From positions 1 through 45,457 of the forward strand of contig CANPBB010000008.1 in assembly GCA_947572235.1 (NCBI GenBank): DNA of 45,457 bases, read 5' to 3'. Made by a program: the position numbers and the translations under genes. This document shows, in pieces, positions 40,494 to 45,457 of the stretch. The stretch comes from an uncultured Clostridia bacterium. Lineage in GTDB: Bacteria > Bacillota > Clostridia > Oscillospirales > Oscillospiraceae. The stretch's first letter is position 1. Each line of letters starts with the position of its first letter. Under the pieces are notes generated by a model. The model worked only from the letters and a program-made list of their open reading frames with translations, was not told the origin of the DNA and did not search any database.

Positions 40494-41675
40494 TTACTCC
40501 GCGGGATATTTGGCAGCAATGGTCTGCCAGTCATAGGCATCGGCGTCAGCCTCAACAGCGGCTTTGTCCCAAGTCAGATCCACAAAGTCGTTGGTGAAGA
40601 TGTCGGAGAGGGGGATCTCCTTGGTGATCACGCCGGAATCCAGCATGGTCTGAACGTTCAGCTGCCACTTGTCATCCCAAGAGACGCCAACATTCTCCAG
40701 CAGCTGCTTCTCCGTGTCGCTGCCGGGTTTGCCGAACATCTGATAATTCCGGCCTTCCTGCACGTACACGGCAGTTTTCCAAGTCACGTCGATGTTGGGC
40801 CACTGGCCGCAGGACACCGCTGCCGCGGCCTCGGGATTGTACTTGGTGAAGTAGATACCCTTGCACAACGCCCGCACAAAGCCGCGAACCACCTCGGGCT
40901 CCTTCTCAATCAGCTCCGTGCTGGTGATGATGGCGTTGGAGCAGGTCTGGAGCACCTCGTTGCCGTCGATGTAGTTGAAGTCGTAGTTTTGGCCGATCAG
41001 CTGATAGGCCTCACCGGGCCAAGAGAACAGGATGTCTAAGGCGCCATCGGCCACTTGGATATAGCGGTTGTCGCCAGCCACCACGAACTCCAAGTCAGCG
41101 GCGGGGTCGATGCCCGCGGCCACCAGAGTGGGGGTCACCAAGGACTCCCAAGAGGCGTCGCCCAGAGCCACGGTGAGCTTGCGGCCATACTTGTCCACAG
41201 CGCCCTTGATGTCCTCAAAGGTCTGGTAGGGGCTGTCCTTAAGTACACACAGGCCCCAGATGTTGATGGCGTCATAGGCGCAGACCACCTTGATGGGCAG
41301 CCCCTCCTCAATGCACTGGAGAATCAGAGAGGGACCAGGGACGGCGAAATCGGACTGGCCGGTGGCCACCATGCGGCAGTCGGTGGTACCGAAGGCCTCC
41401 AGCATGTTCAGCTTCAGGCCCTCCTCCGCGAAGTAACCTAGGTTCTCAGCCACCCAGAAGGGGGTGTCCTCCAGCACCTCGGCAGTGCGGGCTAGGCACA
41501 TGTTCACCTGACGCAGCTCATCGCTGGGCTGATTTGCGTCATTGCCTTGGTTGCCGCCGGTCTGGCTTGTGTCCTGGTTACCGCCGCCGGTCTGGTTGTT
41601 GCCGCCCTTGTCGCCGCAGGCTACCAGACTCAGGAGCATCATCACGGCGAGGAGCAGAGACAATACCTTTTTCAC
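40494..41675 (-). CDS. ABC substrate-binding lipoprotein (NMT1/SsuA type)
   Basis: A 393-aa binding protein. The signal peptide ends in the lipobox LLSLVAC (Cys20), followed by a long Gly/Asn/Gln/Thr linker to about residue 50. The domain then shows TPFWVAENLGYFAEEGLKLNML, VATGQSDFAVPGPSLI and VAAGIDPAADLEFVV, the typical NMT1/SsuA pattern. It is the only binding protein for the two-permease, two-ATPase importer downstream. The family usually binds sulfonates, pyrimidine precursors or aromatic acids rather than sugars, at odds with the sugar-type enzymes of the cluster. It has a strong promoter (41784-41812). Confidence 0.9.
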   Translation of the reverse strand: MKKVLSLLLAVMMLLSLVACGDKGGNNQTGGGNQDTSQTGGNQGNDANQPSDELRQVNMCLARTAEVLEDTPFWVAENLGYFAEEGLKLNMLEAFGTTDCRMVATGQSDFAVPGPSLILQCIEEGLPIKVVCAYDAINIWGLCVLKDSPYQTFEDIKGAVDKYGRKLTVALGDASWESLVTPTLVAAGIDPAADLEFVVAGDNRYIQVADGALDILFSWPGEAYQLIGQNYDFNYIDGNEVLQTCSNAIITSTELIEKEPEVVRGFVRALCKGIYFTKYNPEAAAAVSCGQWPNIDVTWKTAVYVQEGRNYQMFGKPGSDTEKQLLENVGVSWDDKWQLNVQTMLDSGVITKEIPLSDIFTNDFVDLTWDKAAVEADADAYDWQTIAAKYPAE

Positions 41676-41783
41676 GTGTTTTTCCTCCTATTCACTATAG
41701 ATGTTGTTTTCTTTCAGCTGGTGAGGATTGCCAAAAGATCTGACAAAGAAGCTGCCAAAGTAGACATCTTTGCCAATACTGTT

Positions 41784-41812
41784 ATTTTAACGGTTTTTCT
41801 ACCCGGCGTCAA
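41784..41812 (-). promoter_or_regulatory. Promoter of the binding-protein operon
   Basis: On the minus strand TTGACG (41807-41812), 17 bp, TAAAAT (41784-41789). Confidence 0.75.
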
Positions 41813-41820
41813 GAAAAAAT

Positions 41821-41930
41821 GATTGATTTTGATTGATTCAAAAAATCTTTCCCATTTTGCACAATTTTTGCCCGTTATTTTTATGCTATATTACAATAAA
41901 TTCAAAAACAATCAAAAAAGATCAAAACAG
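41821..41930. promoter_or_regulatory. TTTTGAT/ATCAAAA box cluster between divergent operons
   Basis: Three direct 10-bp repeats, TTCAAAAACA, ATCAAAAAAG, ATCAAAACAG (41901-41930), abut the plus-strand promoter. On the other side TTTTGAT (41827-41833), within a GATT-rich run from 41821, lies beside the minus-strand promoter. A-rich TTTTGAT-type boxes are plausible targets of the DeoR repressor encoded at 34956-35738. Confidence 0.5.
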
Positions 41931-41931
41931 A

Positions 41932-41960
41932 TTGACAAACGCGCAGGTTTTGTGTTAGTC
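41932..41960 (+). promoter_or_regulatory. Promoter of the btpA-HAD unit
   Basis: TTGACA (41932-41937) with a weak -10 (TTAGTC 41955-41960 or TAGTCT one base later) and a TGTG extension. Confidence 0.5.
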
Positions 41961-42067
41961 TGTATTCAATGTACGGCAGCCCCGCGTCCGGCGTGTCTTA
42001 CCAGTAAAAAGCGCGGCATCAGCGCATGGCCGCGCAGCGGATCAACGATTTGAGGAGGAATCGGAAA

Positions 42068-42871
42068 ATGGAGTGGATTCAGGATACATTTAAGACCAGA
42101 AAGCCCATCATCGCCATGTGCCATGTCCGGGCCCTGCCCGGCGACCCCTACTTTGACGCCGACGGCGGTATGGAGAAGGTGGTGGATATGGCACGGACTG
42201 AGTTTCTGGCATTACAGGAGGGCGGCGTGGACGCAGTAATGTTCTCCAACGAGTTCAGCCTGCCCTATCTGACTAAGGTGGAGGCGGTATCCACCGCCTG
42301 CATGGCCCGTGTCATCGGTGAGCTGAAAAGCGAGATCAAGATCCCCTTTGGCGTAAACATGCTGTGGGACCCCTACGCCTCTCTGGACTTGGCTGCGGCC
42401 ACTGGGGCGGTCTTTATCCGGGAGATCATGTCCGGCGTATACGCCTCGGACTACGGCTTGTGGGATACCGATCCCGGTGCAGTGGTCCGCCATCAGATGC
42501 GGCTGGGGCTTAAACAGGTGAAGCTGCTGTGGAACATCGTCCCCGAGGCCGCCAAATACTTAGCTGACCGTCCTATTGAGCAGATCGCCAAGACTACCGT
42601 TTTTAACAACCGCCCCGATGTGATCTGTGTCTCCGGCATCACCGCCGGGGCTGCAACGGATACCGATGTGCTGGCCCGCGTGAAGGAGGCCATTCCCGAA
42701 ACGGCGGTGTTTGCCAACACCGGCTGCAAAGTCAGCACCATTGAGAAGATCCTGGCCATTGCCGACGGTGCGGTAGTGGGAACCACCTTCAAGAAGGACG
42801 GCCAGTTTAATAACCATGTGGAGCCGGACCGGGTGAAGGAGTTTATGGACAAGGTACGCAGCATCCGCTGA
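42068..42871 (+). CDS. BtpA/SgcQ family protein
   Basis: A 267-aa TIM-barrel protein of the BtpA family. MCHVRALPGDPYFDADGGMEKVVDMA at the N-terminus, VMFSNEFSLPYL, PFGVNMLWDPYASLDLAAATGAVFIREIMSGVYASDYGLWD and FANTGCKVSTIEKILAIADGAVVGTTFKKDG near the C-terminus are family signatures. BtpA is needed for photosystem I stability in cyanobacteria; the E. coli homologue SgcQ is in a sugar operon and has no proven reaction. The ATG follows GAGGAGG. It is transcribed away from the binding-protein operon across a shared control region. Confidence 0.88.
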   Translation: MEWIQDTFKTRKPIIAMCHVRALPGDPYFDADGGMEKVVDMARTEFLALQEGGVDAVMFSNEFSLPYLTKVEAVSTACMARVIGELKSEIKIPFGVNMLWDPYASLDLAAATGAVFIREIMSGVYASDYGLWDTDPGAVVRHQMRLGLKQVKLLWNIVPEAAKYLADRPIEQIAKTTVFNNRPDVICVSGITAGAATDTDVLARVKEAIPETAVFANTGCKVSTIEKILAIADGAVVGTTFKKDGQFNNHVEPDRVKEFMDKVRSIR

Positions 42872-42897
42872 TATCGCGGAGCTATTTGGAGGGAGAG

Positions 42898-42929
42898 CAG
42901 GAGGCGGCGCTTCTCAGCGCCGCCTCCTG
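42898..42929 (+). other. 14-bp perfect hairpin between btpA and HAD genes
   Basis: CAGGAGGCGGCGCT, loop TCTC and its exact complement, without a T-run. It would set the ratio of the two proteins or protect the upstream mRNA. Confidence 0.6.
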
Positions 42930-42963
42930 TCATGCAGTATTTTACGAAAGGGACGAACGCCCT

Positions 42964-43761
42964 ATGAACAGCTTGTTCCTATGTGATATAGATGGCACCC
43001 TGCTCTGTCGAGACGCCCCTCTGGGCGCGGAGGTAATCAACGCCGCACGTGATTTTACAGCTGCCGGAGGGCTCCTGTCCCTGTGTACCGGCCGGTCCGT
43101 ACCGGCAGCTGCCGCCGTGGCGGCGGCGCTGGGGGTAAATCTCCCCTGTATCCTTTATGGCGGCGCGGCCCTTTATGACTTTGCTGCCCAGAAGTTTCTC
43201 TATGTCCATCCCTTCCCCTCCGGGGTACTCCAAGGGGCAACGGCAGTGCTCCAAGGTCATCCGGCGGTAAGTATGCAGGTATTCACCGCCCAAGATGCCT
43301 ATGTCCTCCGTCGGAACACACGCCTAAACACCCGGGGGGTGCGGGAGGAAAACACCGCGCCGTTGAGCTCCCTATGCGACGTAGAGGGAGCGATAATCAA
43401 GCTGGTGATGTGCGGTGACAATATCGCAGAGCTGGCATACTGCCGCCGCTACTTCCCAACGGAGAGCTGCGACTTTGCCTTTGCCAGCCGGAACTTTGTA
43501 GACGTGGTGGCCAGAGGATGCAGCAAGGCGGACGCCATGAAGGAGCTGTCCCAGCGTCTTAGCCTGCCCTTTTCCTGTTTTATAGCCGCTGGCGACGCCA
43601 TGACAGACCTGCCCATGCTGCGCTTGGCGGGGAAGTCCTTTGCCCCGGCCAACGCCTGCGAGGCGGTTCGGGAGGCAGCGGGGCATGTGGTCCCCGATGT
43701 GCGTGAGGGAGGCATGGCGGAGGCTTTCCATATGGCTGCCCGATGGCTGCAAGATACCTGA
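42964..43761 (+). CDS. HAD-superfamily IIB (Cof-type) phosphatase
   Basis: A 265-aa Cof-like sugar phosphatase. Motif I is LCDIDGTLL (Asp8, Asp10), motif II LCTGRS, the C2 cap lies at about residues 85-190, motif III Lys is in CSKADAMKEL and motif IV AAGDAMTDLPML. The ATG at 42964 is chosen because the longer frame starts before the hairpin and lacks a ribosome site. It is co-transcribed with btpA. It probably dephosphorylates a sugar phosphate. Confidence 0.87.
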   Translation: MNSLFLCDIDGTLLCRDAPLGAEVINAARDFTAAGGLLSLCTGRSVPAAAAVAAALGVNLPCILYGGAALYDFAAQKFLYVHPFPSGVLQGATAVLQGHPAVSMQVFTAQDAYVLRRNTRLNTRGVREENTAPLSSLCDVEGAIIKLVMCGDNIAELAYCRRYFPTESCDFAFASRNFVDVVARGCSKADAMKELSQRLSLPFSCFIAAGDAMTDLPMLRLAGKSFAPANACEAVREAAGHVVPDVREGGMAEAFHMAARWLQDT

Positions 43762-43797
43762 GCGGCAAAAAAGAAGCTGATTTGACAGAATATCCCC

Positions 43798-44286
43798 ATG
43801 TTAAAATAGATTACCATCGAGAAGCCCACCTCTCCCAACCCCTTCGCTCTGCTTACCGCAGGCCGCCCTGACGGCAGGGTCAATGTGATGGCAGTGTCCT
43901 TGGTGGACTTACACCTCTAACCATCCCCCTGTACTGGCGGTGTGTCCGAGCGGGAAGAGGGACTCCGGCGGCTGCATCCAGCGGGAGGGGACCTTCGCCC
44001 TCTCCGTGGTAGGGGAAGCGCTGCGGAACCAAACCTTCCGCTGCGATACCTGCTCCTGCCGGGATGTGGACAAGACCGCCTATATGTTTATCCCCCGGCG
44101 GCGGATTTTCCCACCCCCTGCATCTCTGGCAGCCGCGCGAGCTTCGCCCGCAAGCTCCAAGGCGGATACAAGGCCAGAGACCATGTGATGTACTTTGGTG
44201 GGGTGGCAAAGATCCTCGGCGGCGCCTCCATGCGGGAGCTTTACGCCATGGCCGGCTGCAGCCGCTTGGGTATCGCGAGGGAGTGA
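43798..44286 (+). pseudogene. Decayed flavin-reductase-like (FMN split barrel) gene
   Basis: Pieces in different plus-strand frames together resemble a flavin reductase-like protein: ITIEKPTSPNPFALLTAGRPDGRVNVMAVS (43810 onward), SNHPPVLAVC near 43916, GGCIQREGTFALSVVGEALRNQTFRC, and GGYKARDHVMYFGGVAKILGGASMRELYAMAGCSRLG to the stop at 44284-44286. A nonsense codon (TAG, fourth codon after the ATG at 43798) and at least two frameshifts, plus a shortened middle, show that it is dead. Confidence 0.7.
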
Positions 44287-44301
44287 GCAGGGCTTCCACA
44301 T

Positions 44302-44348
44302 CAACAAAACAGCGGAGACCGTCGAAAAAATCGGCAGTCTTCGCTGTT
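44302..44348 (-). terminator. Terminator of the XRE-desulfoferrodoxin gene
   Basis: AACAGCGGAGAC-type arm (44308-44323) and its imperfect complement (to 44348), followed on the minus strand by TTTTGTT. Confidence 0.6.
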
Positions 44349-44351
44349 TCG

Positions 44352-44936
44352 CTATATTTTTTGCTGAAACAGTCCGTGGCGGTTGCAGTACCAGAGCAGC
44401 ACCCCCTGACCTCGGCAGTGAAGGCGGGCCTCCGCGCCCCCCTCTGGGTAGAGCTTGACCAGCTCCAAGCGGTCTCCGGTACGCCAAGCGGCGAAAGAGA
44501 GAAAGTGGTCCTTGCTCATCGGGTGGCGGAAGGAGATGTAGTACTCATCCTCCACCGGTTCGACGAGGGCGGCATGGTCCGTATCGGGCTTCTCCGCCTC
44601 CAAGGGCGGCAGCCGGACGCCGCAGCAGGAGATCAGGGCAGGGCCGGAGGTATGAAGGATGTTGCCGCAGAGGGGACAGACGTAAAAACGGGCTCGGAGC
44701 AGGTTCGCAGAGCGATTGGTGTTGATCACCTGCTCCCCGGAGAGCAGTTCTGGCAGGGAGACACCCAAGGCAGCGGCGAGCGGCTCCAGCAGGGAGACAT
44801 CGGGCAGCCCCCGGCCGGTCTCCCACTTAGAGATGGTCTTGGCGCTGACAGAGAGCCTGTCAGCTATCTGGGACTGGGTGAGGCGGCGGCGCTCCCGCAG
44901 GCTCTTGATGGCAGCGCCGGTGATATAGGTGTCCAT
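44352..44936 (-). CDS. XRE regulator fused to a desulfoferrodoxin/SOR-like domain
   Basis: A 194-aa two-domain protein. Residues 8-65 are an XRE helix-turn-helix (IKSLRERRRLTQSQIADRLSVSAKTISKWETGRGLPD). Residues 83-194 resemble desulfoferrodoxin. A desulforedoxin-type iron site reads FYVCPLCGN (Cys87, Cys90) with CCG (Cys104, Cys105). The superoxide-reductase iron ligands follow: His121, His138 in RHPM, His144 in KDHF, Cys184 and His187 in YCNRHGLF. The 138/144 and 184/187 spacings equal those of true desulfoferrodoxins. The likely role is a redox- or superoxide-sensing repressor. It is transcribed alone on the minus strand, with AGAAAGGAGGTG before the ATG. Confidence 0.85.
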   Translation of the reverse strand: MDTYITGAAIKSLRERRRLTQSQIADRLSVSAKTISKWETGRGLPDVSLLEPLAAALGVSLPELLSGEQVINTNRSANLLRARFYVCPLCGNILHTSGPALISCCGVRLPPLEAEKPDTDHAALVEPVEDEYYISFRHPMSKDHFLSFAAWRTGDRLELVKLYPEGGAEARLHCRGQGVLLWYCNRHGLFQQKI

Positions 44937-45222
44937 AAGGCACCTCCTTTCTGAGAAAGAGCATAACAGGTTCCGACGCCATTGACAACCTACGATGCGT
45001 AGAGGCCGGCGCTGCTTGTATCGCCTCGGCGGAGCGCTCCAAATAAGCCCTCACCCCTTCTTTGCAAATCCAAGTATAAAAAATGGCATACATAATGCTT
45101 CTATAGTAGAAGCATTATTCGCAAATTTGTTAATATTTCACCCGCTATTGTGAGCTACCAAATGCTTTAGTACCACAATGGTGTGAAAGCTGCAACCGCA
45201 TGTTCCGCCACAGATCCCAGCT
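44937..45222. other. Intergenic region with a 12-bp palindrome
   Basis: No gene is seen. ATAATGCTTCTA (45092-45103) and its exact complement (45107-45118) flank TAG. It may be an operator or hairpin; AT-rich sequence follows to 45180. Confidence 0.45.
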
Positions 45223-45340
45223 TTATCCTCGCGCCTTCTGTATCAATGCCGAAGCCTCATCTTTTTTCAGCACCTTGCCATAGGATACCACTTTACCATC
45301 CACAACCAAAGCTGGAGTGGCCATTACCCCATAGGCACCG
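45223..45340 (-). pseudogene. 3' remnant of a small thioredoxin-like protein
   Basis: On the minus strand the last 38 codons read AYGVMATPALVVDGKVVSYG, then KVLKKDEASALIQKARG and a stop (45223-45225). This matches the C-terminal half of TM0996/MTH895-type thioredoxin-family proteins, including the cis-Pro motif ATPAL. The N-terminal CxxC half is not found upstream in frame; the sequence beyond about 45340 is unrelated. So it is a truncated remnant. Its 5' boundary is uncertain. Confidence 0.6.
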
Positions 45341-45457
45341 CCCGCTCCCCGCAAGGACAGGGAAGGGCCTTCCCATGAGGGGCGGTAGGCTTCGGGCCAA
45401 GCTGATATGCTCCCTATAAGACAGACAGCGAAACAATAAAAACGAGAACGAGGGGAG
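45341..45457. other. Right end of window, no clear feature
   Basis: No convincing gene start or stop is seen. GAGGGGAG at the very end could be a ribosome site for a plus-strand gene beyond the window. Confidence 0.2.

Noticed and set aside
41547-41822. A plus-strand frame of about 90 codons before btpA
   Set aside because: It is antisense to the signal-peptide region of the binding protein and runs through its promoter; no ribosome site.
43940-44286. Two overlapping plus-strand genes downstream of the HAD gene
   Set aside because: They are out-of-frame pieces of a single decayed flavin-reductase-like gene, not separate genes.

Overview
The window looks like a chromosomal piece of a GC-rich, low-oxygen Gram-positive bacterium of the Clostridia, most likely Oscillospiraceae (Flavonifractor/Lawsonibacter/Oscillibacter-like). 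This is inferred from the rpsF-ssb-rpsR order, a long HPF, a SpoIIQ-like LytM protein, consensus sigma-A promoters, strong AGGAGG ribosome binding sites and, above all, a complete gene set for glutamate fermentation through 3-methylaspartate. No sequence search was run; names rest on recognised motifs and gene context.

Layout. (1) 1-2990: an unrecognised gene, then an AT-rich island (about 741-2975) with a two-gene cassette (soluble protein plus five-helix membrane protein) and remnants of a serine recombinase. A 15-bp inverted repeat flanks the island, and each arm abuts the stop codon of a converging gene, as if the island had split a bidirectional terminator. (2) 2993-4603: rpsR, ssb and rpsF on the minus strand, then tRNA-Met and tRNA-Glu. 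(3) 4640-5690: a probable type I toxin-antitoxin locus (28-residue Hol_Tox-like peptide, convergent antisense RNA, two perfect consensus promoters), then two tandem small XRE regulators, each behind a large inverted repeat. (4) 5685-12534: comF, mreB, prfB, a structured non-coding stretch, hpf, a SpoIIQ-like gene, a broken SUKH gene and uridine phosphorylase. (5) 12565-13998: a yybP-ykoY (Mn2+) riboswitch with a terminator ahead of an OadB-type sodium-pump decarboxylase beta subunit, followed by a 37-residue gamma-like subunit.

(6) 14061-29277: the methylaspartate pathway. Glutamate mutase (glmS, glmL, glmE) makes 3-methylaspartate. Methylaspartate ammonia-lyase (mal) makes mesaconate. The two-subunit fumarase-like hydratase probably makes citramalate. 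The CitDEF lyase, with CitC and CitXG for its prosthetic group, cleaves citramalate to acetate and pyruvate. A GntR regulator and a near-perfect palindrome in the glmS promoter suggest control. A P-loop protein of unknown role sits between citC and citXG.

(7) 29409-43761: a large, mostly minus-strand catabolic cluster. It has an NMT1/SsuA-type binding lipoprotein, two permeases, two ATPases (one lacking its catalytic Glu and switch His), an FGGY kinase, a sugar-phosphate epimerase-like protein, a DeoR regulator, an M42 peptidase, HAD phosphatases, a PpiC/SurA-like lipoprotein and an SGNH hydrolase. A divergent unit carries a BtpA/SgcQ protein and another HAD phosphatase. The mix of M42, BtpA, epimerase and DeoR recalls the E. 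coli sgc operon, with an ABC importer in place of the PTS.

(8) 43798-45457: a decayed flavin-reductase-like gene, an XRE regulator fused to a desulfoferrodoxin/superoxide-reductase-like domain that keeps all its iron ligands, and the 3' remnant of a small thioredoxin-like gene. No CRISPR array, rRNA or intact insertion sequence was seen.
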